Source of the DNA: an uncultured Bacteroidales bacterium | GTDB taxonomy: Bacteria; Bacteroidota; Bacteroidia; Bacteroidales; UBA1715 | Length of the DNA: 64,000 nucleotides | Assembly: GCA_937892155.1 (NCBI GenBank) | Contig: CALAUG010000061.1 | Location: forward strand, 1-64,000 | Direction: 5' to 3' | Made by a program: the position numbers and the translations under genes | Part shown: positions 24,681 through 33,956 of the stretch, piece after piece | Layout: every line of letters starts with the position of its first letter | Position numbering within the stretch: the stretch's first letter is position 1 | Notes under the pieces: generated by a model | The model's input: only the letters and a program-made list of their open reading frames with translations | Databases searched by the model: none | What the model was told of the DNA's origin: nothing

Positions 24681-26066
24681 ATGGACTCGGAAAACCTAAA
24701 CGAAACCGAACAAGTTGTTCCATCTGAACAACCTTCCGAAAAAACAGAAAAACGAAAACGTATTCGCAAAGTAGTTGCAAAGCCAGTCAACATAGAGGCT
24801 CCCCTACCAGAAACCACAGCCGTTTTTAGCAGCGAACAAGTTGAAACGGTTCCACAAGAAACAACAGTAGCGCAACCTGCATCACACGAAACAACTTCAG
24901 AAGAAAAGCAACAACCGAAAATACAAGAACAACCTAAACGTCAGGAATTTGACGGAATTATCACTGGATGTGGAGTTCTTGAAATTATGCAGGACGGACA
25001 CGGATATTTAAAGTCAAGCGACTACAACTACCTGAATTCTCCCGACGATATCTACGTCAGCCAGTCACAAATAAAATTATTCGGCTTAAAAACAGGTGAT
25101 ACTGTTGAAGGACCTATCCGTCCACCAAAGGAAGGTGAAAAATATTTTCCACTTGTACGAGTTGAGAAAATAAACGGAAGAACACCCGAAGAAGTCCGCG
25201 ACCGCGTACATTTCGATCACCTAACCCCATTGTTCCCTGATGAAAAATTCAACCTGACTGGACATGGACATAACGATTTATCTACAAGAGTTATTGACCT
25301 GTTCACTCCTATCGGGAAAGGCCAACGTGGATTGATTGTTGCTCAACCAAAGACAGGTAAAACAACATTGTTGAAGAATATAGCAAATGCAATAGCCGAC
25401 AACCATCCCGAAGTATACCTTTTGATACTGTTGATTGACGAACGTCCAGAAGAAGTTACCGATATGAAACGAAGCGTAAAAGCCGAAGTTATTTCTTCTA
25501 CATTCGATGAACCTTCAGACCGCCACGTAAAAATCGCAAATATCGTCCTTGAAAAGGCAAAACGTTTAGTTGAATGCGGACACGACGTTTGCATTCTTTT
25601 GGATTCAATAACACGTTTAGCACGTGCATTCAACATGGCACAACCAGCATCAGGAAAAATCCTTTCCGGTGGTGTTGATGCAAATGCATTGCATAAACCT
25701 AAAAGATTCTTTGGTGCAGCGCGAAACATAGAGAATGGAGGTTCTTTGACGATTATTGCAACAGCATTAACGGAAACTGGTTCAAAAATGGATGACGTAA
25801 TATTTGAAGAGTTCAAGGGAACCGGTAACATGGAATTGCAGTTGGATAGAAAAATTGCAAACAAACGTATCTACCCTGCTGTTGACGTCAATTTGTCTAG
25901 TACACGTCGTGATGATTTGTTAGTCGATAAACTTCGTCTCAACAAATGCTGGATTTTACGTAACTACCTATCCGACATGAATCCTGTTGAAGCTATGGAG
26001 TTCTTGAGCAAACAAATGCCATTGACACGCGACAACGACGAATTCCTATTATCAATGGGAAAATAA
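24681..26066 (+). CDS. rho: Transcription termination factor Rho
   Basis: This 461-residue RNA-dependent ATPase/helicase ends transcripts. An N-terminal extension of about 90 residues is rich in Glu, Gln, Thr and Pro and probably disordered, replacing the usual helical N-terminal fold. The RNA-binding cold-shock domain follows (GVLEIMQDGHGYLKS, DDIYVSQSQIK). The ATPase core has PKTGKTTLL (Walker A), LLILLIDERPEEVTDM (Walker B region) and the Q-loop and R-loop region LSGGVDANALHKPKRFFGAAR. Its own terminator follows. Confidence 0.97.
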   Translation: MDSENLNETEQVVPSEQPSEKTEKRKRIRKVVAKPVNIEAPLPETTAVFSSEQVETVPQETTVAQPASHETTSEEKQQPKIQEQPKRQEFDGIITGCGVLEIMQDGHGYLKSSDYNYLNSPDDIYVSQSQIKLFGLKTGDTVEGPIRPPKEGEKYFPLVRVEKINGRTPEEVRDRVHFDHLTPLFPDEKFNLTGHGHNDLSTRVIDLFTPIGKGQRGLIVAQPKTGKTTLLKNIANAIADNHPEVYLLILLIDERPEEVTDMKRSVKAEVISSTFDEPSDRHVKIANIVLEKAKRLVECGHDVCILLDSITRLARAFNMAQPASGKILSGGVDANALHKPKRFFGAARNIENGGSLTIIATALTETGSKMDDVIFEEFKGTGNMELQLDRKIANKRIYPAVDVNLSSTRRDDLLVDKLRLNKCWILRNYLSDMNPVEAMEFLSKQMPLTRDNDEFLLSMGK

Positions 26067-26091
26067 AGGCTTGAAACAATAGATTAACGAG

Positions 26092-26121
26092 AAAAGTTGA
26101 GGCATTGCTTCAACTTTTTTT
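26092..26121 (+). terminator. Rho-independent terminator after rho
   Basis: AAAAGTTGA, nine-base loop, TCAACTTTT and further Ts. Confidence 0.85.
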
Positions 26122-26195
26122 GTTTTCAAATAGCGATTTCTTTAATCATAATTAAAAAATCATCTTTCTATTCTTAAATAATTGTGATTTTTTCG

Positions 26196-26203
26196 TAAAT
26201 TCG
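26196..26203 (+). promoter_or_regulatory. Possible -7 box of nifJ
   Basis: TAAATTCG resembles TAnnTTTG with one change and lies 38 bases before the nifJ ATG in an otherwise A/T-rich gap. The -33 element is not clear. Confidence 0.35.
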
Positions 26204-26241
26204 CCACGCTTAATTTAAAAACTTAAAATTTATAAAATATC

Positions 26242-29200
26242 ATGGCAGACAAAAAATTTTTAACGTGTGATGGTAATACTGCTGCTGCACATATCGCGTA
26301 TATGTTCACAGACGTAGCTGCTATCTATCCTATCACACCGTCGTCTCCTATGGCTGAAAACGTTGACGAATGGGCAGCGCAAGGTCGTAAGAACATGTTC
26401 GGTGAGACTGTTTTAGTTCAAGAAATGCAATCTGAAGGCGGTGCAGCTGGTGCTGTTCACGGTTCTTTGCAAGCTGGTGCATTAACTACTACATTCACAG
26501 CATCACAAGGTTTATTGTTGATGATTCCGAATATGTACAAAATTGCTGGTGAATTGCTTCCATGCGTATTCCACGTTTCAGCACGTACATTAGCATCTCA
26601 TGCTCTTAGTATTTTCGGTGACCACCAAGACGTTCTTGCCTGCCGTCAAACAGGTTTTGCAATGTTGGCAGAAGGTTCAGTTCAAGAAGTTATGGATTTG
26701 TCGGGTGTTGCTCACTTAGCAACAATTAAAAGCCGCGTTCCTTTCTTAAACTTCTTCGATGGCTTCCGTACATCTCACGAATATCAAAAAATTGAAGTCG
26801 TAAACCAAGAAGACTTGGTTCCACTAGTTGACCAAGAAGCTTTGAAAGCATTCCGTCAACGTGCACTTTCTCCAGAACACCCAGAAATGCGTGGTATGGC
26901 AGAAAACCCTGATGTGTTCTTTGCTCATCGTGAAGCAAGCAATCCATTCTACAATGCTGTTCCTGACATCGTTGCAGACTACATGGATAAAATCAGCGCT
27001 ATCACTGGTCGTAAATATCGTCCATTCGATTATTATGGTGCTAAAGATGCAGAAAACATCATCGTTGCAATGGGTTCTGTTACAGAATGTATCAAGGAAG
27101 TTATCGACTACAAAGTAGCTAAAGGCGAAAAAGTTGGTTTGATTTCAGTTCACTTGTATCGTCCATTCTCACTTAAATACTTAAAAGAAGCTATTCCTGC
27201 TTCGGCAAAACGTATTTGTGTTCTTGACCGTACAAAAGAACCTGGAGCAAACAGCGAACCACTTTACTTGGATGTTGTTGATGCTCTTTCTGAACTTGGT
27301 CTTCTTTCTAAAATCACTGTTATTGGCGGTCGCTTCGGTCTTGCTTCTAACGATGCAACTCCTGCAAAAATCATCGCAGTTTACGACAACTTGAATCTTC
27401 CACAACCAAAAACACACTTCACTCTTGGTATTGAAGATGACGTTACATTTATGTCTCTTCCTATTGGTGAAGAAGTTTCTGTTGCACCTGCTGGAATGTT
27501 CCAAGCTAAATTCTACGGTCTTGGTGCTGATGGTACTGTTGGTGCTAACAAAAACTCGGTTAAGATTATTGGTGAAACAACTAATAAATATTGTCAAGCA
27601 TACTTCTCTTACGATTCTAAAAAATCGGGAGGTTTCACTTGCTCTCACCTTCGTTTCGGTGACGAACCAATCCGTTCAACATATTTGGTAACAACTCCAA
27701 ACTTCGTTGCTTGCCACCAACAAGCATACTTAAATATGTATGATGTTACTCGTGGTTTGCAAAAAGGCGGTTCATTCCTTTTGAACACAATTTGGGATGG
27801 TGAAGAATTGGCAAACAACATTCCTGCAAAAGTAAAAGCTTACTTTGCAAAGAATGATATAAAAGTTTACTACATCAATGCAACTAAGATTGCACAAGAA
27901 ATTGGTTTAGGAAATAGAACAAACACTATCCTTCAATCTGCATTCTTCCGTATCACTGGCGTTATTCCAGTTGACAAAGCCGTAGAAGAAATGAAACATT
28001 TCGCTTTGAAATCATACGGAAAGAAAGGTGAAGATGTTGTAAATATGAACTACGCAGCTATCGACCGTGGTGGCGAATTCAAAGTGTTGACTGTTGACAA
28101 AGCTTGGGCTAACCTTGCTGAACAACCAAAAGTTTACACTGATGGTGATGAATTCATCAACAAAGTTGTTCGTCCAATCAACGCACAAGATGGCGATTTG
28201 CTTCCAGTGTCTGCTTTCAAAGGTATTGAAGATGGTACTTGGGCTGCAGGAACAGCTAAATTTGAAAAACGTGGTGTTGGTGCATTCGTTCCTGTATGGA
28301 ATGCTGACAATTGTATCCAATGTAACAAATGTGCTTACGTTTGTCCTCACGCTTGTATCCGTCCATTCGTAATGAATGAAGCAGAAAAAGCTGGATTCAA
28401 CGGTCAAACAATCGAAATGAAAGCTCCTGCAACAATGAAGGGAATGTTCTTCACTATGCAAGTTGGAGTTAAAGATTGTCTTGCTTGTGGAAACTGTGCT
28501 GATGTTTGTCCTGGAAATCCAAAGACTGGCAAAGCTCTTACAATGGTTCCTTACGACGACAATTCAGAATCGGCTGCAAAAGAAGCTGCAAACTGGCAAT
28601 ACTGCGTTGAAAAGGTAACTTCAAAACAAGATTTAGTTGACATCGCTGCAAATGTTAAGAATTCACAATTTGCTCAACCATTGTTCGAGTTCTCTGGAGC
28701 TTGCGCTGGTTGTGGTGAAACTCCTTACGTTAAATTGATTTCTCAATTGTTCGGTGACCGTGAAATCGTTGCAAATGCAACTGGTTGTTCTTCAATCTAC
28801 TCTGGTTCGGTTCCTTCTACTCCATATACTACAAATGCGAAAGGACAAGGTCCTGCTTGGGCTAACTCATTGTTCGAAGATTTCTGCGAATTTGGTTTGG
28901 GTATGACAATCGCAAACAAGAAAATGCGTAACCGTATCAAGACATTGTTCGAAGGCGCTATTTCTGCTGCTGAAACTCCAGCAGAATTCAAAGCTGCTGC
29001 TCAAGAATGGATTGACGGTATGGAAGATGCTGCTGCATCAAAAGCTGCTGCTGCAAAATTAAATCCTATGATTGAAAAAGCTGCTGCCAGCGGATGCCCA
29101 ACTTGCAGCCAATTGAAAGAATTGAGCCACTACTTAGTAAAACGTTCTCAATGGATTATTGGTGGTGATGGTGCTTCTTACGATATCGGTTACGGAGGTT

Positions 29201-29799
29201 TGGATCACGTTATCGCTTCTGGCGAAGATGTAAATATCTTGGTTATTGATACTGAGGTTTACTCTAACACAGGTGGTCAAGCTTCTAAAGCAACTCCTCT
29301 TGGTGCTATCGCTAAATTCGCTGCAGCTGGTAAGAGAGTTCGCAAGAAAGATATCGGTATGATTGCAACAACTTACGGGTACGTATATGTTGCTCAAATC
29401 GCAATGGGTGCCGATCAAGCTCAATGTTTGAAAGCAATCCGCGAAGCTGAAGCATACCATGGACCTTCAATCATCATTGCTTACGCTCCTTGTATCAACC
29501 ATGGTTTGAAGAAAGGTATGGGTAAATCACAAGCTGAGGAAGCAGCTGCAGTAGCATGCGGTTACTGGCACTTGTGGCGTTTCAACCCTGAATTGGAAGC
29601 AGAAGGCAAAAACCCATTCGTTCTTGATAGTAAAGAACCAGCTTGGGAAGGATTCCAAGACTTCTTGAAGGGTGAAGTTCGTTACGCATCTGTAATGAAA
29701 CAATTCCCTGCAGAAGCACAAGAATTGTTCAACGCTGCAGAAGATATGGCTAAGAAACGCTATGCTTCATACGTAAGAATGAGCAAACTAGAATACTAA
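26242..29799 (+). CDS. nifJ: Pyruvate:ferredoxin (flavodoxin) oxidoreductase
   Basis: This 1185-residue single-chain enzyme converts pyruvate and CoA to acetyl-CoA and CO2, reducing ferredoxin. The N-terminal domain starts with DGNTAAAHIAYMFTDVAAIY. Two 4Fe-4S motifs are present (CIQCNKCAYVCPHAC and CLACGNCADVCPG), a third cluster ligand set begins CAGCGETPYVKL, and the thiamine diphosphate site reads GDGASYDIGYGGLDH with DTEVYSNTGGQ. Reduced ferredoxin can feed the Rnf complex encoded at 48312-52466. Codons are strongly biased, consistent with high expression. Monocistronic, with its own terminator. Confidence 0.98.
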   Translation: MADKKFLTCDGNTAAAHIAYMFTDVAAIYPITPSSPMAENVDEWAAQGRKNMFGETVLVQEMQSEGGAAGAVHGSLQAGALTTTFTASQGLLLMIPNMYKIAGELLPCVFHVSARTLASHALSIFGDHQDVLACRQTGFAMLAEGSVQEVMDLSGVAHLATIKSRVPFLNFFDGFRTSHEYQKIEVVNQEDLVPLVDQEALKAFRQRALSPEHPEMRGMAENPDVFFAHREASNPFYNAVPDIVADYMDKISAITGRKYRPFDYYGAKDAENIIVAMGSVTECIKEVIDYKVAKGEKVGLISVHLYRPFSLKYLKEAIPASAKRICVLDRTKEPGANSEPLYLDVVDALSELGLLSKITVIGGRFGLASNDATPAKIIAVYDNLNLPQPKTHFTLGIEDDVTFMSLPIGEEVSVAPAGMFQAKFYGLGADGTVGANKNSVKIIGETTNKYCQAYFSYDSKKSGGFTCSHLRFGDEPIRSTYLVTTPNFVACHQQAYLNMYDVTRGLQKGGSFLLNTIWDGEELANNIPAKVKAYFAKNDIKVYYINATKIAQEIGLGNRTNTILQSAFFRITGVIPVDKAVEEMKHFALKSYGKKGEDVVNMNYAAIDRGGEFKVLTVDKAWANLAEQPKVYTDGDEFINKVVRPINAQDGDLLPVSAFKGIEDGTWAAGTAKFEKRGVGAFVPVWNADNCIQCNKCAYVCPHACIRPFVMNEAEKAGFNGQTIEMKAPATMKGMFFTMQVGVKDCLACGNCADVCPGNPKTGKALTMVPYDDNSESAAKEAANWQYCVEKVTSKQDLVDIAANVKNSQFAQPLFEFSGACAGCGETPYVKLISQLFGDREIVANATGCSSIYSGSVPSTPYTTNAKGQGPAWANSLFEDFCEFGLGMTIANKKMRNRIKTLFEGAISAAETPAEFKAAAQEWIDGMEDAAASKAAAAKLNPMIEKAAASGCPTCSQLKELSHYLVKRSQWIIGGDGASYDIGYGGLDHVIASGEDVNILVIDTEVYSNTGGQASKATPLGAIAKFAAAGKRVRKKDIGMIATTYGYVYVAQIAMGADQAQCLKAIREAEAYHGPSIIIAYAPCINHGLKKGMGKSQAEEAAAVACGYWHLWRFNPELEAEGKNPFVLDSKEPAWEGFQDFLKGEVRYASVMKQFPAEAQELFNAAEDMAKKRYASYVRMSKLEY

Positions 29800-29820
29800 T
29801 ACATTAGATTCTAATAAGAA

Positions 29821-29853
29821 AAAGCCCGAAGAATTTTATCTTCGGGCTTTTTT
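29821..29853 (+). terminator. Rho-independent terminator after nifJ
   Basis: AAAGCCCGAAGA, short loop, TCTTCGGGCTTT and a T tail. Confidence 0.93.
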
Positions 29854-29966
29854 ATGTTAAAAACACAAGATTTTCAATACATCAACCCAAAGAGCCACAT
29901 TGGAATTTTGTTTTTAAAACCAATTTCGCAGTCGTCAACAAAACAGTGAAAACTTTTAGTAAAGAA

Positions 29967-30015
29967 TTTAACTTTCCAATGACAAAAACACTCCATGTTT
30001 TTAACTTTTCAATGA
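29967..30015. repeat. Two spaced 16-base direct repeats in a long gap
   Basis: TTTAACTTTCCAATGA (29967-29982) and TTTAACTTTTCAATGA (30000-30015) differ at one base and are 33 bases apart, about three helical turns. They lie in the 479-base gap (29854-30332) ahead of the MMPL-type gene, in which I see no gene. The spacing would suit paired operators, which is inference. Confidence 0.4.
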
Positions 30016-30332
30016 AAGTTTTTGATACACTTTTTTGCTTTTAAATGACGAAAAGAGGTATTGAGAGTTAGAAAAAAGTGTAAAGCGTATATTTTGCGGA
30101 TTATTAACCGCAGACAAGAAAAAGCATCAGATTAAATTTGGCTTCCGTCCGTCACCACGATAGCGGTCTATCAAAAAATCAACTCTTTTCTATCACGTTC
30201 AGGTATAGCCTCGAAGCGAAACCTATCAACACATAGAACGTCCACACCTATCGTTTGAACATCAACTTTTGTTAATAACTAATCCGTCTTTCTTTTTAGT
30301 GAGAATTGCAAAATCACGAAATTTGCATTGTT

Positions 30333-33300
30333 ATGACAAGTCTATTACTTCGCATATTCTCGTTTTTCGACAAACACACTGTTTTGTTGCGTTGTATATT
30401 ATTCGGCATCATAATTCTTTGCGTATGTGCAATTTGCAGAATTTCATTTATTGAAGATATTTCTTCGTTTCTTCCTCAAAGCGAAGAAAACGCACGCATA
30501 CAATATGCTTCGCAACACATTGGTGGCGCAAACAAACTTATGGTTACCGTTTCGTCCGATTCTGCCGACGAATACACCATAATGGACGCCGTGGAATCGT
30601 TTGTGTCGAACATTCAGGAACGAGACGAAAATCGCATAGATGAAATCCTCTACACCATTGACCAACAACAAATTATGGACGTCGGAAAATTCGTTGTTGA
30701 AAATATGCCTTATTATCTTTCCGACGAAGATTACACGAACATCGAGAATAATCTCAACCCCGATTCTGTTCTTGCCAATCTCCAGAAAGACAAAGCAATC
30801 GCATTGTCGCCAATGGGCGGAATGATGAAAAATTTCATCACCTACGATCCGTTGCAGTTCACAAACCGTATTCTTGAAAACCTCAAACAAGCCAATCCAA
30901 ATTCAAACTACGAAATAATCGACGGCTATATTTTCGACAAATCAGGGAAAGAGGCTATCATTGCCATAAACTCAAAATTTCCCGTAAGCGAAACCTCGGA
31001 AAATGCGAAACTTATAGCCGACATAGATTCCGCCATAGCACAAACAATGACGGAATATCCAAATGTGCAGATTAATTGCATTGGCGCGTCGGTTATTTCT
31101 ATTGCAAATGCCAACCGAATAAAAAAAGACAGCATCATTTCAACGGCAATTGCGTTGATTTTTATTCTAATAGTTCTACTCTACTTTTTCCGCGACGTTC
31201 GCGCACTGGTCATCATTGTATTTTCGCTGATTTTCGGCGGATTGTTCGGCATGGCGTTCGTTTCAATATTTAAAGATTCTGTTTCTATTATCGCCATAGG
31301 AATCGGCTCCATAATTGTGGGTATTGCAACAAATTATCCTCTACATTTTCTTGCCCATTACCAGCAAGGATACAGCAAAGAACAAACTATCCGCGACATT
31401 ATAGATCCGCTCGTTACAGGAAATCTCACAACTGTTGGCGCATTTTTAAGCCTCATTTTCATTCATTCAAATGCGATGAAAGATTTGGGACTGTTCGCAT
31501 CATTCCTTTTAATTGGAACGATTTTATTCGTGCTGATTTTCTTACCTCATTTATTCAAGAAAAAACTTTTCTCAAAACAAGAACGGCTAAGCACAAACCT
31601 GACATTCAATAAAATCGCTTCGTATAACCTCGACAAAAATAAATTCGTCGTCATTGCCATCTTGCTCATAACCATTCCATTGTACATTATGAGCAAGAAA
31701 ACGACTTTTGAAACCGACCTTCACGCCATCAACTATATGACAGATTCGCAACGCGAACAAATGGCAAAACTGAACGAGCAGACACAAAACGGAAATCCAA
31801 CGTTTTTCTGCGTTTCCGAAGGTGCCACGACGGAAGAAGCCTTGCAAAATTACGAACTTTCGTTGCCAAAGATTGATTCCCTCAAGCAAGCAAAACAAAT
31901 CAGCAATACTACGGGAATAAGCATTTTTATTCCTTCCCAAAAGATTCAACAAGAACGACTTGCTAAATGGAACACATTTGTTGCAAAAAACAAAGAAACA
32001 ATCCTGACACTCATAGCAAATGCGTCGGCGACAACAGGATTTAATGAAAATGCGTTCTACAATTTTGAAGAAATTCTTTCAAAAGAATATAACGTTCAAA
32101 AATTGGCATATTTTTCTCCGTTAATGGATGCCATTGGAAATAACTTCATTTTTGTTGATGAAACATCGCACAAAACATTAGTTTACACAATTGTTGAAAC
32201 AGAAAAAGACAAAAAAGAAAACTGTGAAACCAATTTAAACAACATTCAACCAAACATTTTCACGTTCGACAACACTTCGCTTATTACGCAAATGGTTGAC
32301 GCACTTTCCGACGACTTCGACTACGTTCTCTACATCTGCGGATTGATTGTTTTTATATTCCTCACCTTTTCTTTCGGACGCTTGGAATTGAGCATCACAG
32401 CCTTTATACCTTTAACTGTCGGCTGGATTTGGATTCTTGGACTTATGGGCATTTTCGGAATGAAATTCAACATTGTCAATATAATTCTTGCCACGTTCAT
32501 TTTCGGTCAAGGCGACGATTACACTATTTTCGTCACCGAAGGAATGATGTACGAATACACATATCGTAAGAAAATGCTTGCGTCGTACAAAAATTCCGTA
32601 TGGCTTTCGGCAACAATCATGTTTATTGGCATTGGTTCACTCATCATTGCACAACATCCTGCAATGCGTTCGCTTGGCGAAGTAACAATCGTTGGAATGT
32701 TTTCGGTTGTACTGATGGCATATCTGTTTCCTCCGCTTATTTATCGCTGGCTTACGCAAAAAAAAGGGAAAAACCGCCTAATGCCAATCACGCTTAAAAA
32801 TCTGGGAATCACTATCTTATCGTTCACCGTATTTTTAATTGGAAGCATATATTTAACGCTTGCAGGATTTTTTAGTCTGACAATTTTAGGTAAGACCGAA
32901 AGACACAAACTATGGTACCACAAACGGTTATGCGGCATTTTCAGATTTTTAATAAAAATCATTCCCAACATCGACCACGACATTCAAAACGTGGCAAACG
33001 AAACTTTTGAAAAACCAGGAATTATCATTGCGAACCATCAATCGCACTTGGATTTGATGTATTTGCTGATGTTGAACCCCAAAATAATTTGCTTGACAAA
33101 TCATTGGGTTTGGCGTTGTCCTTTCTACGGCTGGATTATCCGCTACGCCGATTTCTACCCTATTGAAAACGGCATAGAAGACAATGTGGAAAAACTTCGC
33201 AAAGTAATTGAGAATGGATATTCCATTTTGGTATTTCCAGAAGGTACACGTTCTGAAAACTGCGACATTCTCCGTTTTCACAAAGGCGCATTCTATTTGG

Positions 33301-33827
33301 CCGATCAACTTGGCGTTGACATTATTCCGGCAATGATTCACGGAATCGGACATTTCTTCCCCAAAACCGAATTTATGCTGAGAAGCGGCAAGGCAACAGT
33401 AAAAATTTTCAATAGAATTACACCAACCGACACGACTTTCCGCAATGGCAAAGAATGTCGAGAGACAGCAAAACTCATCCGTCAATTCTATGAAGCAGAA
33501 TACAAGAAATTGGCACACGAAATAGAAACCGCCGATTACTACAAAGATTTGGTTTTGCACAACTACATTTACAAAAGCAGACAAATAGAACAATCAGCAC
33601 GGAAAGTATTAAAAGACAAAGATTTAGCACAAAAAATCGCAGCCTTACCTGACGAAGGCGAATACACAATAGAGAACTGCGGACAAGGTGAATTTGCATT
33701 ACTCGCAGCTTTGGTAAAAAAGAATCTTCAGATTACCGCGACAGACAAAAACGAAGACAATATTGCAATAGCCGAGAACTGCACGTCAGTACCAAAGAAT
33801 TTACGCTATCAAATAACTAAAGAATAA
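30333..33827 (+). CDS. MMPL transporter / acyltransferase / methyltransferase-like fusion
   Basis: This protein of about 1164 residues has three parts. Residues 1 to about 790 form an RND/MMPL exporter with two sets of membrane helices and large periplasmic loops. About 880-1060 is a PlsC-type acyltransferase with NHQSHLD (HX4D, about residue 900) and FPEGTRS (about 967). The last 60 residues (ENCGQGEFALLAALV, then ATDKNEDNIAIAEN) resemble motifs I and II of a SAM methyltransferase, and the protein stops there. Such trifunctional proteins are known in Bacteroidota near lipid or polyene genes; here it stands alone. The ATG at 30333 is preferred to a TTG at 30306. Confidence 0.8.
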   Translation: MTSLLLRIFSFFDKHTVLLRCILFGIIILCVCAICRISFIEDISSFLPQSEENARIQYASQHIGGANKLMVTVSSDSADEYTIMDAVESFVSNIQERDENRIDEILYTIDQQQIMDVGKFVVENMPYYLSDEDYTNIENNLNPDSVLANLQKDKAIALSPMGGMMKNFITYDPLQFTNRILENLKQANPNSNYEIIDGYIFDKSGKEAIIAINSKFPVSETSENAKLIADIDSAIAQTMTEYPNVQINCIGASVISIANANRIKKDSIISTAIALIFILIVLLYFFRDVRALVIIVFSLIFGGLFGMAFVSIFKDSVSIIAIGIGSIIVGIATNYPLHFLAHYQQGYSKEQTIRDIIDPLVTGNLTTVGAFLSLIFIHSNAMKDLGLFASFLLIGTILFVLIFLPHLFKKKLFSKQERLSTNLTFNKIASYNLDKNKFVVIAILLITIPLYIMSKKTTFETDLHAINYMTDSQREQMAKLNEQTQNGNPTFFCVSEGATTEEALQNYELSLPKIDSLKQAKQISNTTGISIFIPSQKIQQERLAKWNTFVAKNKETILTLIANASATTGFNENAFYNFEEILSKEYNVQKLAYFSPLMDAIGNNFIFVDETSHKTLVYTIVETEKDKKENCETNLNNIQPNIFTFDNTSLITQMVDALSDDFDYVLYICGLIVFIFLTFSFGRLELSITAFIPLTVGWIWILGLMGIFGMKFNIVNIILATFIFGQGDDYTIFVTEGMMYEYTYRKKMLASYKNSVWLSATIMFIGIGSLIIAQHPAMRSLGEVTIVGMFSVVLMAYLFPPLIYRWLTQKKGKNRLMPITLKNLGITILSFTVFLIGSIYLTLAGFFSLTILGKTERHKLWYHKRLCGIFRFLIKIIPNIDHDIQNVANETFEKPGIIIANHQSHLDLMYLLMLNPKIICLTNHWVWRCPFYGWIIRYADFYPIENGIEDNVEKLRKVIENGYSILVFPEGTRSENCDILRFHKGAFYLADQLGVDIIPAMIHGIGHFFPKTEFMLRSGKATVKIFNRITPTDTTFRNGKECRETAKLIRQFYEAEYKKLAHEIETADYYKDLVLHNYIYKSRQIEQSARKVLKDKDLAQKIAALPDEGEYTIENCGQGEFALLAALVKKNLQITATDKNEDNIAIAENCTSVPKNLRYQITKE

Positions 33828-33843
33828 ACAGATGTAAAAAAAA

Positions 33844-33872
33844 GGAGGGACAACTTGGGGCGTCATCCCTCC
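33844..33872 (+). terminator. GC-rich hairpin after the MMPL fusion gene
   Basis: GGAGGGA and TCCCTCC pair around a 15-base loop. No T-run follows, so it may stall transcripts with Rho help or stabilise mRNA 3' ends. It lies between two convergent genes. Confidence 0.45.
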
Positions 33873-33956
33873 GAGAGGTGTGTAAGATAAGTTAATCTCT
33901 TCAATGCAAATATACATTTTTTTTCATTGAAGATAAAACAATCAACATTTTTTTAA

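Noticed and set aside
27181..28461. Long antisense ORFs (149-155 residues) within nifJ
   Set aside because: They are shadows produced by the strong codon bias of nifJ; no family resemblance and no promoter.
30306..30332. Upstream TTG start for the MMPL fusion protein
   Set aside because: The nine added residues (LQNHEICIV) carry no signal, and the ATG at 30333 precedes a normal membrane-protein N-terminus.
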